Origin: Mycolicibacterium iranicum
Lineage (GTDB): Bacteria > Actinomycetota > Actinomycetes > Mycobacteriales > Mycobacteriaceae
Length of the DNA stretch: 64,000 nt
Reading direction: 5' to 3'
Assembly (NCBI RefSeq): GCF_001650495.1
Contig: NZ_LWCS01000043.1
Location: forward strand, 124,001-188,000
Part shown: positions 1 through 7,036 of the stretch, piece by piece
How the letters are laid out: every line of letters begins with the position of its first letter
How positions within the stretch are numbered: the first letter of the stretch is position 1
Translations under genes and position numbers: made by a program
Notes under the pieces: model-generated
The model's database searches: none
Seen by the model: the letters and a program-made list of their open reading frames with translations, nothing else
Told to the model about the DNA's origin: nothing

Positions 1-375
1 CCCGGCGGCGATCAAACCAACGGTAGGTTTCCATGTCGACGACACCGTCGCGACGTACGGCGAACGTTCCAGCTCGGCCGCGATCTCTTCGCCGACTCTT
101 CGCACCCGGTCGGCTCGCCCGTCCTGGGCTGTGACGGTGATCAGCAGCTGTGATTCACCCTGCCCGAACTCGTTGCTCAGCATTTCGGAAGCCCGCGCCG
201 ACTCGGCCGACGGATCTTCGAAACCGCACGCGCACAAAGACTTCGCGACCGGAACCCCGAAGAGCCCTGCCATGACCGTGACGAGCAGCGCTACCACGAG
301 GAAGTGCCGGGGAGCGGCGAGGGCCGCACCGGCCACCCGGGTCAGTACCGTGCCCGTCCCGACGTGCTGAGCCAC
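1..375 (-). CDS. MmpL/RND-family transporter, N-terminal part (runs off the window)
   Basis: The first 125 codons of an MMPL-type (RND superfamily) membrane transporter are present; the rest lies beyond base 1. Reading from a GTG at 373-375 the frame stays open to the edge. A hydrophobic segment at residues 25-44 is the first membrane helix. It is followed by the usual periplasmic start of the family, with a conserved F-E-D-P-S-A-E-S pattern near residues 50-57 and a Q-G-E-S-Q-L-L-I-T-V segment. The start is supported by a strong ribosome-binding site (GAGGAGG) a few bases upstream. The gene follows a TetR gene on the same strand, with two operator-like palindromes in the gap, so it is probably a repressed efflux or lipid-export pump. 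The substrate cannot be told from this fragment. Confidence 0.85.
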   Translation of the reverse strand, partial: MAQHVGTGTVLTRVAGAALAAPRHFLVVALLVTVMAGLFGVPVAKSLCACGFEDPSAESARASEMLSNEFGQGESQLLITVTAQDGRADRVRRVGEEIAAELERSPYVATVSSTWKPTVGLIAAG

Positions 376-391
376 GGCGCCTCCTCGGCTT

Positions 392-411
392 AAGTCAACG
401 ATTGGTGACTT
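392..411. promoter_or_regulatory. TetR operator-like palindrome, proximal copy
   Basis: An inverted repeat with 6-bp arms (AAGTCA and TGACTT) lies just upstream of the mmpL ribosome-binding site, around the expected transcription start. It matches a second copy at 438-457 in the core GTCAACG-TTG-TGACTT. Two copies of one palindrome next to a TetR gene suggest the binding site of that regulator. Confidence 0.65.
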
Positions 412-415
412 GCTG

Positions 416-444
416 ACAGTAAGCCGGTATCAACCCTTTGTCAA
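416..444 (-). promoter_or_regulatory. Sigma-70-type promoter of the mmpL gene
   Basis: On the minus strand a perfect -35 hexamer TTGACA (439-444) is followed by a 17-bp spacer and a -10-like TACTGT (416-421). The -35 lies inside the distal palindrome (438-457) and the start region runs into the proximal one (392-411). A repressor bound at either site would block RNA polymerase. Confidence 0.6.
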
Positions 445-457
445 CGGTTGATGACTT
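438..457. promoter_or_regulatory. TetR operator-like palindrome, distal copy
   Basis: This inverted repeat (GTCA and TGAC arms in a GTCAACGGTTGATGAC core) shares most of its bases with the palindrome at 392-411. It overlaps the TTGACA -35 box of the mmpL promoter. The likely ligand is the TetR protein encoded at 483-1046. Confidence 0.65.
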
Positions 458-482
458 GGGGTCGGCGGGCTCGTACGCGGGG

Positions 483-1046
483 CTACCGCGAGATGGAGCC
501 GAACAACAGATGGAGGATCACCGGGCGCGCGAAACGAATCAGCTCGTCATGGCTGAGGTTCGCGACCGCCGGGTTGGCCAGCACGTAACGCGTTGTGGCC
601 AAACCGATCACGAATGCGCCCAGCATTCCTGCACGCTGGGCAGGATGGTCCGGCGTGACAGAGGCCAGCGCAGGTGCCACCTGGGTGGCGAATACGCGAC
701 GCATGGTGTCGGCGGCCGATTCACTGGTCATCGCCGCGCGCAGCAGTGCAAGGAAAGTGGTGTCCTGTTCCCACACCGCGAAGAAGCGCGAGAGAAGTAC
801 ATCGGCCACGTCGTCTTTGGCGACCTCAGTCAGGTCGGGTAGGTCGATCCTGAACTCTGCTGCCTCGGCGAACAGATTCTGCTTGTTGCCGAAGTATCGG
901 ATGATCAGCGCCGGATCGACACCGACATCCGACGCCACGCCACGCAGAGTGGTCGCCTGGTACCCCTCGGACCCGAACCGCCGCCGAGCGGCATCGAGGA
1001 TGTCGGCGCGCGTCTGGAGCGCGTTGCGCGATCGACCCGGGCTCAT
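483..1046 (-). CDS. TetR-family transcriptional repressor
   Basis: A 187-residue TetR-type regulator. The N-terminal helix-turn-helix (about residues 12-58) is clear: an ILDAARRRFGSEGY helix, TTLRGVASDVGVDPALIIRYFGNK as the turn and recognition helix, then a start to the ligand domain (LFAEAAEF). The C-terminal part resembles the TetR_C17/PsrA-like mycobacterial group, with no identifiable ligand motif. It lies 107 bp upstream of the mmpL gene on the same strand, and the gap holds two matching palindromes and a promoter. The simplest reading is local repression of the transporter and a co-directional arrangement. Confidence 0.85.
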   Translation of the reverse strand: MSPGRSRNALQTRADILDAARRRFGSEGYQATTLRGVASDVGVDPALIIRYFGNKQNLFAEAAEFRIDLPDLTEVAKDDVADVLLSRFFAVWEQDTTFLALLRAAMTSESAADTMRRVFATQVAPALASVTPDHPAQRAGMLGAFVIGLATTRYVLANPAVANLSHDELIRFARPVILHLLFGSISR

Positions 1047-1082
1047 TCGGGCAAGGATAGGCCCTTGCCACCCGATCGCAGC

Positions 1083-1871
1083 TCAGGCTGCTGTCGGTCT
1101 CCGGTGCGTCTCATGCCAGGAGTCGTAGACGCGCTGACAGTCGGCCACGCGCAGCGGGGCACCGCCGGCGCCGTCGCCTTCGACGAGAACCGACGCCAAC
1201 CCGGTGGCGGTGGCGGTGCGCTGACTTGCCGGCGACCCCGCGAACGCGAGTGAGTCGTGAGCCGGAGCCCCGAGCTCAGCCAGCGCCGCCGCATAGAGCT
1301 CCCCGCGGGGCGCATCGTCGACGGTCAACACCGCGCCGGCGATTCCTTCCCCGATCAGCTGCCGCACCAGCGGCTCCACCCAGGTGCGGTGGCCCGTACT
1401 GACGATGCCGATGCCGACACCTGCCCCGTACGCCTCGGTGATCAGGTCCAGCATCCCGGGACGCACCGCGACGTCGGCGTCGAGGATCGTCTCGTCGAGA
1501 ATCATCGCCTTCGTCATACAGATCTCGTCGACGAGCAGCTCGGCGAGCACGTCGCACTCGGTGCTCACCCCCCGCCTGCGCAGCTCGGCGGCTACCCGTC
1601 GGCGTTCGTCGGTGAGCGCCTGCAGCTGCCGGTACCGGGCGACCGACCACTGGATGTCAAGGCCGAGCGACGCGAAGGCGGCGTTGAACGCCGGCCGGTG
1701 ACCTGCGCTCTCGACGTCGGCGAGCGCGTCCAGGTCGAAGATCACCGCGCTGAGCTTCTTCAAGGGCTTCGGTGGCGTCGGCTCGGTTTCTGAGGATTGC
1801 CAGTCCCACCAGAAGCGACCGGCACGCCATGCTTTCTGCTGTGAGGGCTGCACGAGGTAATGGTGGCCCAC
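1083..1871 (-). CDS. HAD-superfamily hydrolase-like protein with a degenerate active site
   Basis: About 262 residues from a GTG at 1869-1871; a GTG 27 bases further upstream (1898) is also possible. The fold is that of CbbY/phosphoglucomutase-type HAD phosphatases. Motif I reads F-D-L-D-A (nucleophile Asp about residue 46, second Asp 48), followed by a helical cap (residues 60-130) and a motif II-like V-S-T-G-H. The motif III Lys seems replaced in the D-A-P-R-G-E-L-Y segment, and the motif IV acidic pair is missing (F-A-G-S-P-A-S-Q). The Trp-rich N-terminal 35 residues are not typical of the family. It may bind rather than hydrolyse phosphorylated substrates. It is divergent from the response regulator at 1967; no partner gene is evident. 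Confidence 0.7.
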   Translation of the reverse strand: MGHHYLVQPSQQKAWRAGRFWWDWQSSETEPTPPKPLKKLSAVIFDLDALADVESAGHRPAFNAAFASLGLDIQWSVARYRQLQALTDERRRVAAELRRRGVSTECDVLAELLVDEICMTKAMILDETILDADVAVRPGMLDLITEAYGAGVGIGIVSTGHRTWVEPLVRQLIGEGIAGAVLTVDDAPRGELYAAALAELGAPAHDSLAFAGSPASQRTATATGLASVLVEGDGAGGAPLRVADCQRVYDSWHETHRRPTAA

Positions 1872-1966
1872 ATCACACCCCGGGCACCTCCCCCACACGG
1901 GGGATTTGGCGCGGCATCTCCACGTAGACGGCCGGACACCGCTGGGCGCGCCTCTAAGGTTGGTCC

Positions 1967-2635
1967 ATGTCTGGCGGCGGGCAGCAGCGCAGCGACCGGG
2001 GAGTCGATAGAGCCCCGCCGGTACGAATTGTGCTGGTCGACGACCATGAGATGGTCATCGAAGGCCTCAAGGCGATGCTCGCCGCGTTCGGCAGCCGGGT
2101 CTCCGTGGTGGGCCAGGCGGTGGGCGCGGAGCGGGCGATGAGCGTCGTCGCCGACCTCGACCCCGACATCGTGCTGTGCGACGTGCGCATGCAGGGATCC
2201 AGCGGTCTGGACGTGTGCCGGCATCTGCGCGCCCGCGACCCCGCCCGCAAAGTCGTGATGCTGTCCGTCTACGACGACGAGCAGTACCTTTTCCAGGCCC
2301 TGCGGGTGGGGGCAGCCGGATATCTGCTCAAGAGCATCAGCAGCGAGGAGTTGGTCCGGCAGCTGGAGCTGGTGCACGGCGGCCAGACCGCGATCGATCC
2401 GACCATGGCCGGCCGCGTCGTCGAATGGCCCGGCGCCCGTCAGGGGCTCACCCAGCGCGAGAGCGAGATCTTGGAATTGGTGGTCAACGGCCTGTCCAAC
2501 CGGGCGATCGCGGCGAAGCTGGTGATCGGCGATGAGACGGTGAAGACGCACCTGAGCTCGATCTACCGCAAGCTCGGCGTCAGCGACCGAACCGGCGCAG
2601 TAGCGACGGCCCTGCGCGAAGGAATCTTCCAATGA
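1967..2635 (+). CDS. NarL/FixJ-type response regulator
   Basis: A 222-residue two-domain response regulator. The receiver domain (about 18-135) has the acidic pair D25-D26, the phospho-accepting D72 in V-L-C-D-V-R-M, and the conserved Lys in G-Y-L-L-K-S. A LuxR-type helix-turn-helix (about 155-215) contains L-T-Q-R-E-S-E-I-L and V-K-T-H-L-S-S-I-Y-R-K-L. An AAGG ribosome-binding site precedes the ATG. Its stop overlaps the start of the histidine kinase gene by 4 bp (ATGA), so the two are translationally coupled and form a two-component system. The regulated genes are not evident. Confidence 0.93.
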   Translation: MSGGGQQRSDRGVDRAPPVRIVLVDDHEMVIEGLKAMLAAFGSRVSVVGQAVGAERAMSVVADLDPDIVLCDVRMQGSSGLDVCRHLRARDPARKVVMLSVYDDEQYLFQALRVGAAGYLLKSISSEELVRQLELVHGGQTAIDPTMAGRVVEWPGARQGLTQRESEILELVVNGLSNRAIAAKLVIGDETVKTHLSSIYRKLGVSDRTGAVATALREGIFQ

Positions 2636-3846
2636 CACGCCCGCTGCTGACCGCCGACCGCGAACTGGCACTGCTGCGCGAGCTCATTCACGCCGCATCG
2701 AGCGGACCGGGCGTCGAACCGCTCGCGGCCGCGGCGGCCAGGATGATCACCGCGGCGACCGACAGCGATGTCTGCTTCGTGCACGTCCTCGACGACACGG
2801 AACGGTCACTGACGCTGGCCGGAGCGACTCCGCCGTTCGACTCCGAAGTTGGAAAGATCAGACTCCCTCTGGGACAAGGGATTTCGGGTTGGGTGGCCAG
2901 CCACCGGGAGCCTGTGGCGATCAGGAAGGACAAGGAATCCGATCCGCGCTACCTGCCGTTCCGCTCGCTGCGCGGCCGGGACTTCACCTCGATGGTGTCG
3001 GTCCCGATGGAGACCGACCCCGGCGGGCTGGTCGGCGTCCTCAACGTCCACACCGTCGCCGAGCGCGAGTTCGGAGACCGCGACGTCGAGATGCTGTTGG
3101 TGATCGGCAGGCTGATTGCCGGCGCGATGCACCAGGCCCGGCTGCACCGCCAGCTGGTGGCCCGCGAACGCGCCCACGAGAATTTCGTGGAGCAGGTCAT
3201 CGAGGCCCAGGAACTGGAGAGGCGCAGGCTCGCGGGCGACATCCACGACGGCATCTCGCAGCGGCTCGTCACGCTGTCCTACCGCCTCGATGCGGCCGCG
3301 CAGGCCGCGAAGTCTCCCGACGACCGTGCTGCGCTGACCGAACAGCTCGACCGGGCACGGGAACTCGCCGACCTCACGCTGCAGGAGGCGCGCGCCGCGA
3401 TCAGCGGGCTGCGGCCCCCCGTGCTGGACGACCTGGGGCTCTCGGGCGGATTGGCCAGCTTGGCCCGGTCGATCCCACAGATCGGCATCGAGGTCACGCT
3501 GGCCGAGGACCGGGTGCCCGACCACATCGAGCTGGCTCTGTATCGCATCGCACAGGAATGTCTGCAAAACGTCGTCAAACACGCCCGTGCCGACCATGCC
3601 CGGCTCACGTTCGCCGTGGACAGGACCGACAACGGCGAGGTCGCGCGGCTGGAGATCGTCGACGACGGCATCGGCTTCGACACGCTTGAACACCCGTTGG
3701 GCAGCGACGAGATGGGCGGCTACGGGCTGCTGTCGATGGCCGAGCGCGCGGAGATCGTCGGTGGCAGGCTTCACATCCGCTCGCGCCCGGGCAACGGCAC
3801 CGCGGTGACGGCGACGATCCCGGTGCCGTCCAGCGCCGACCGCTAG
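2632..3846 (+). CDS. Soluble GAF-domain sensor histidine kinase (HisKA_3 type)
   Basis: A 404-residue kinase without membrane segments, so it probably senses a cytoplasmic signal. An N-terminal GAF domain (about 20-175) is followed by a short linker helix and the HisKA_3 dimerisation domain with phospho-acceptor His205 in G-D-I-H-D-G-I-S-Q-R. The C-terminal HATPase domain (about 290-400) has the N-box (Q-E-C-L-Q-N-V-V-K-H), the G1 box D-D-G-I-G-F and G-Y-G-L-L-S-M. It is the partner of the response regulator upstream, with a 4-bp overlap. No haem- or cofactor-binding residue can be assigned in the GAF domain. The gene ends on a CTAG whose other strand is the stop of the MarR gene. Confidence 0.9.
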   Translation: MTRPLLTADRELALLRELIHAASSGPGVEPLAAAAARMITAATDSDVCFVHVLDDTERSLTLAGATPPFDSEVGKIRLPLGQGISGWVASHREPVAIRKDKESDPRYLPFRSLRGRDFTSMVSVPMETDPGGLVGVLNVHTVAEREFGDRDVEMLLVIGRLIAGAMHQARLHRQLVARERAHENFVEQVIEAQELERRRLAGDIHDGISQRLVTLSYRLDAAAQAAKSPDDRAALTEQLDRARELADLTLQEARAAISGLRPPVLDDLGLSGGLASLARSIPQIGIEVTLAEDRVPDHIELALYRIAQECLQNVVKHARADHARLTFAVDRTDNGEVARLEIVDDGIGFDTLEHPLGSDEMGGYGLLSMAERAEIVGGRLHIRSRPGNGTAVTATIPVPSSADR

Positions 3847-4340
3847 AAGTCGCCTGCGTTGCGGCGCAGCGTCTCGATCGAGGCCGCCAGCATGCGGGAC
3901 TGTTCGTCGGAGATGCCGATGTCGCCGAAGACGTCCTTGTTGAGTGTCACGGTCGCGTCTTCGACGGTGGAGCGGCCGAGGTCGGTGATCTGGACCAGCG
4001 TCGTGCGTCCGTCGGTCGGATGGGGAAGCCGTTCGACGAGACCGTCGGATTCCAACCGCCGGATCGCGTGCGTAACGCTCGTGACGTGCACCTGCAGCCG
4101 GTCGGACGCCTTGGTGATCGGCAGTGCCCCGGTGCGGCTGAACGCCAGCAACCGCAACAGCTCATAGCGCGAAAAACTCAGGTCATAGGGCCGCAACGCG
4201 TTCTCGACGCGGGCCAGCAGGATCTGGTGGGCGCGCATCACCGAGGTCACCGCGACCATGCCGTCGGCGACATCGCGCCACCCTGAGCGCTCCCAGTTGT
4301 CGCGCGCAATGGCGATCGGGTCCCGCCGTTCGGATGGCAC
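3843..4340 (-). CDS. MarR-family transcriptional regulator
   Basis: A 165-residue winged-helix regulator starting at a GTG (4338-4340). The MarR core spans about residues 30-150, with F-S-R-Y-E-L-L-R-L-L leading into the recognition helix (L-Q-V-H-V-T-S-V-T-H-A-I-R-R-L-E-S) and the wing (H-P-T-D-G-R-T-T-L-V-Q-I-T). It lies 32 bp downstream of rslA on the same strand. The order matches M. tuberculosis sigL-rslA-Rv0737, where the third gene is also a MarR-like regulator, so it is probably the last gene of the sigL operon. It is convergent with the histidine kinase gene and shares its final CTAG. Confidence 0.88.
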   Translation of the reverse strand: MPSERRDPIAIARDNWERSGWRDVADGMVAVTSVMRAHQILLARVENALRPYDLSFSRYELLRLLAFSRTGALPITKASDRLQVHVTSVTHAIRRLESDGLVERLPHPTDGRTTLVQITDLGRSTVEDATVTLNKDVFGDIGISDEQSRMLAASIETLRRNAGDF

Positions 4341-4372
4341 GCATGTCTTTCTACCGCAACGGCTCGCCCGGG

Positions 4373-5095
4373 TCACACCTGCTTTTCGAGCAGTACCGAG
4401 CCGTCGGAGGCCGAAACCAACTGCACGGCAGCGATTTCGTCCCTTCCCATCGGAGTGGTTCCGCTCGGCAGTGCCGTCGCACCGGACACACCGAGCCACG
4501 TGGCGATCTGGTGTCGGCTGCCGTCCTGACCGATCACCACCATGCCGAGATCTTGCGGCTCGGCGCCGTGGGAGCTCTGCCCCCAATCGCCGTACGAGCA
4601 CTCCATGTCGATGCGGGTGCCCCAGCCGTAGCTCGTCAGCGCGACGCTCGCGTTGATCGGAGTCTCGGAGACCTTGCTCATCCCCAGCATCTGCGCGGTT
4701 GTCTGTTCCGTTGGCGCCGTGTGCAATCCGAAGACCTCCGGCCGGACCGCCACCAACAGTGCGACGGCCGCCAGCACCGCTGCCACCCCGACAGCAGCCA
4801 TCGTCGCCCAGCGAGCCCGGCGCCTGCGCACCCCGACGCGGTCGATCACCGAGGTGAGCACCTCGGGCCGCAGCGGCGGGTCGGGCTCTTCGTCGTCCAG
4901 TGCACTCACCTCGCTCAGGTCGAGCATCGAAAGCAGACCAGGCATGCCGCCGAGTTCTCCGACGGCGCGGCGGCATCGGGCACACTCGGTGAGGTGCGCT
5001 TCGTACTCGCGGCGATCTTCGCCGGACAGCGCACCCAACACGTAGGCGGCGTCCCACGTCAGGTAGGTGTCGTGGTGGCGGTTTTGCAGAGTCAT
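4373..5095 (-). CDS. rslA: Anti-sigma factor RslA, regulator of SigL
   Basis: A 240-residue membrane-anchored anti-sigma factor. The cytoplasmic N-terminal part carries the zinc-binding H-x3-C-x2-C signature (H34, C38, C41) of ZAS-domain anti-sigma factors. One transmembrane helix lies at about 95-117. The external domain (118-240) ends in a RskA_C-like fold. In M. tuberculosis RslA holds SigL inactive until the zinc motif is oxidised; this protein has the same residues. Its ATG overlaps the sigL stop by 4 bp (ATGA), giving coupled, near-equimolar translation. Map-sigL-rslA-marR order supports the name. Confidence 0.9.
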   Translation of the reverse strand: MTLQNRHHDTYLTWDAAYVLGALSGEDRREYEAHLTECARCRRAVGELGGMPGLLSMLDLSEVSALDDEEPDPPLRPEVLTSVIDRVGVRRRRARWATMAAVGVAAVLAAVALLVAVRPEVFGLHTAPTEQTTAQMLGMSKVSETPINASVALTSYGWGTRIDMECSYGDWGQSSHGAEPQDLGMVVIGQDGSRHQIATWLGVSGATALPSGTTPMGRDEIAAVQLVSASDGSVLLEKQV

Positions 5096-5637
5096 CGAGT
5101 CACCCCCATCTCCTGTAGGCCGAGCCGCAGCGCGCGGACGGCGTAGTGCAGCCGGGACTTCACGGTTCCTTCCGGGATCTGCAGATCGGCTGCGATCTGC
5201 CCCGTGGTCCAGCCCTGGTAGTAGGCCCGGCGAATCACCGCGCGGTGCTCATCGGAGAGTTGACGCAACGCCGTGCTCAGCAATATCCGGTCCAGTGCCG
5301 CGTCGACATCGTCAGGGGATGTCGCGTCGGCGACCGCGGAGACCACGTCAGAGGGATCGGGCACTCCGGTCTCGTGCCGGAATCGGGCGCTCCGACTCTC
5401 GTCGATGATCATGTTGCGCGCCACCGTGAACAACCACGCCCTGGCGGATCGGCCCGGGTCGGCGGTGACGTCGGGATGCCGCCACGCGCGCAGCAGGGTT
5501 TCCTGAACCACGTCCTCGGCACGCGCCCGGTCTCCGGTGAGCCGCAGCGCATAGCGCCACAACGCGGCGGCGTGCTCGTTGTAGAGCGCCCGCATCACCG
5601 CGGCTTCGGGGTCGTCCCGGTAGTTCACTTGCGCCAT
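5092..5637 (-). CDS. sigL: ECF sigma factor SigL
   Basis: A 181-residue extracytoplasmic-function sigma factor. Region 2 (about 15-85) includes A-E-D-V-V-Q-E-T-L-L-R-A-W and the -10-recognition segment A-R-A-W-L-F-T-V-A-R-N-M-I-I-D-E. Region 4 (about 115-170) has L-S-D-E-H-R-A-V-I-R-R-A-Y-Y and a helix-turn-helix in T-G-Q-I-A-A-D-L-Q-I-P-E-G-T-V-K-S-R-L. Assignment to SigL rests on the rslA and MarR partners downstream, on adk-map upstream, and on the G-V-T-R C-terminus. A SigL-type promoter lies immediately upstream (5649-5676), implying positive autoregulation. Confidence 0.92.
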   Translation of the reverse strand: MAQVNYRDDPEAAVMRALYNEHAAALWRYALRLTGDRARAEDVVQETLLRAWRHPDVTADPGRSARAWLFTVARNMIIDESRSARFRHETGVPDPSDVVSAVADATSPDDVDAALDRILLSTALRQLSDEHRAVIRRAYYQGWTTGQIAADLQIPEGTVKSRLHYAVRALRLGLQEMGVTR

Positions 5638-5648
5638 CCTCCGCCTGT

Positions 5649-5676
5649 GACACGACGGGGACGGACTTTCGGTTCA
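5649..5676 (-). promoter_or_regulatory. SigL-type autoregulatory promoter
   Basis: On the minus strand TGAACC (5671-5676) is followed by 16 bp and CGTGTC (5649-5654). This matches the reported SigL consensus in M. tuberculosis (TGAACC, about 16-18 bp, CGTgtc). The -35 contains the map stop codon. The -10 ends only about 11 bases before the sigL ATG, so the transcript leader would be very short. Confidence 0.75.
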
Positions 5677-6474
5677 GCGCGCTGTCAGGATGCGGGGGCC
5701 GTCGTCGGTGACCGCGACGGTGTGCTCCCAGTGGGCGGCGCGCGAACCGTCGGTGGTGACGACGGTCCAGTTGTCTTCGAGGACAGCAGTTTTACGGGTA
5801 CCGAGGGTGAGCATGGGCTCGATGGCGAGCACAGATCCAACGGCCAGGTACGGTCCGCGGCCAGGTGAGCCCTCGTTCGGCAGGAACGGGTCCATGTGCA
5901 TCTCTCGCCCGATACCGTGCCCGCCGTAGCCGGCGACGATGCCGAATCTGCGGCCGTAGCGCGCCTCGGCGGCCCTGGTGCCCTGCTCGATGGCATGCGA
6001 GACGTCGGTCAACCGGTTCCCGGGGACCATGGCGGCGATGCCGGCCTCCATCGAATCCCGAGTCGCAGCGGACAGCACCTCGTCGGCGGGGATGAGTTCG
6101 CCGACACCGAAGGTGAACGCCGAATCGCCGTGCCAGCCGTCCAGGATCGCACCACAGTCGATCGATACGAGATCGCCTGCGACAAGCTTCTCCGCATCGC
6201 TCGGGATGCCGTGCACGACGCGGTCGTTGACCGACGAACAGATGGTCGCGGGAAACCCGTGGTAGCCGAGGAACGACGGCGTGCCGCCCCCGTCGCGGAT
6301 CACCGACTCTGCGACCGCGTCGAGCTCCAGGGTCGACACCCCTGGTGCGGCCGTCGCCTGCACGGCTTCCAGTGCGGCGGCGACGAGCGCGCCGGCCGCG
6401 GCCATCGCGTCCAGTTCACCGGCGGTGCGCTGCGGAACGACCTTGCGGCTGCGCAGTCCGGGCAGAGAGACCAT
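5674..6474 (-). CDS. map: Methionine aminopeptidase type I
   Basis: A 266-residue metal-dependent aminopeptidase that removes the initiator methionine from new proteins. The pita-bread fold ligands are visible: Asp in S-I-D-C-G, Asp in W-H-G-D-S-A-F-T-F, His in G-G-H-G-I-G, Glu in A-I-E-P-M and Glu in W-E-H-T-V-A-V-T. The substrate-binding His is in G-Y-H-G-F-P. It corresponds to mapA of M. tuberculosis rather than the longer mapB with an SH3-like extension. It directly abuts adk (the stop of adk is the base after the map start), so adk-map is one transcription unit. The stop codon is part of the sigL promoter. Confidence 0.95.
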   Translation of the reverse strand: MVSLPGLRSRKVVPQRTAGELDAMAAAGALVAAALEAVQATAAPGVSTLELDAVAESVIRDGGGTPSFLGYHGFPATICSSVNDRVVHGIPSDAEKLVAGDLVSIDCGAILDGWHGDSAFTFGVGELIPADEVLSAATRDSMEAGIAAMVPGNRLTDVSHAIEQGTRAAEARYGRRFGIVAGYGGHGIGREMHMDPFLPNEGSPGRGPYLAVGSVLAIEPMLTLGTRKTAVLEDNWTVVTTDGSRAAHWEHTVAVTDDGPRILTAR

Positions 6475-7020
6475 CTAGCGGCCGAGTGCCTTCAGCGCGC
6501 GGGCGAACACCTCGTCGAGCTCACCGACGGCGTCGACCGTCTTGAGGTCGTCGGAATAGAACTCGAGCAGCGGCGCGGTCTCGTCGCGGTAGACCTTGAA
6601 CCGGTTGCGGATGACGTCCTCGGTGTCGTCGGCGCGGCCGCGGCCCTGCAGGCGGGAGACGAGCTCTTCCTCGGGCACCCGGAATTCGAGCACCGCGTCG
6701 AGGGCCAGACCGCGCTTCTCCAGCATCTGCGCCAGGGCTTCGGCCTGCTCGACCGACCTCGGGAAGCCGTCGAGGATGAAACCTTCTTTGGCGTCGTCGT
6801 CGTTGAGCCGGTCGTCGACCAGGGCATTGGTGAGCGTGGCCGGAACCAGATCGCCGGCGTCCAGGTACTTCTTCGCCTCGACACCCAGTTCGGTGTTGTT
6901 GCTGATGTTGTACCGGAACAGATCGCCGGTGGAGATCTGTGGGATGCCGAGCTTCTCGGCCAGCTTCTGCGCCTGGGTTCCCTTGCCCGCACCCGGCGGG
7001 CCCAACAACACGATTCTCAA
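6475..7020 (-). CDS. adk: Adenylate kinase
   Basis: A 181-residue adenylate kinase (AMP + ATP to 2 ADP). The P-loop G-P-P-G-A-G-K-G-T starts at residue 7; the AMP-binding G-D-L-F-R and the F-I-L-D-G-F-P-R-S motif are present. The LID domain is the short type (G-R-G-R-A-D-D-T-E-D) without zinc cysteines, as in other actinobacteria. It sits 16 bp downstream of secY and abuts map, the standard secY-adk-map order. Confidence 0.96.
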   Translation of the reverse strand: MRIVLLGPPGAGKGTQAQKLAEKLGIPQISTGDLFRYNISNNTELGVEAKKYLDAGDLVPATLTNALVDDRLNDDDAKEGFILDGFPRSVEQAEALAQMLEKRGLALDAVLEFRVPEEELVSRLQGRGRADDTEDVIRNRFKVYRDETAPLLEFYSDDLKTVDAVGELDEVFARALKALGR

Positions 7021-7036
7021 CGTAGGAAACCCTCTC

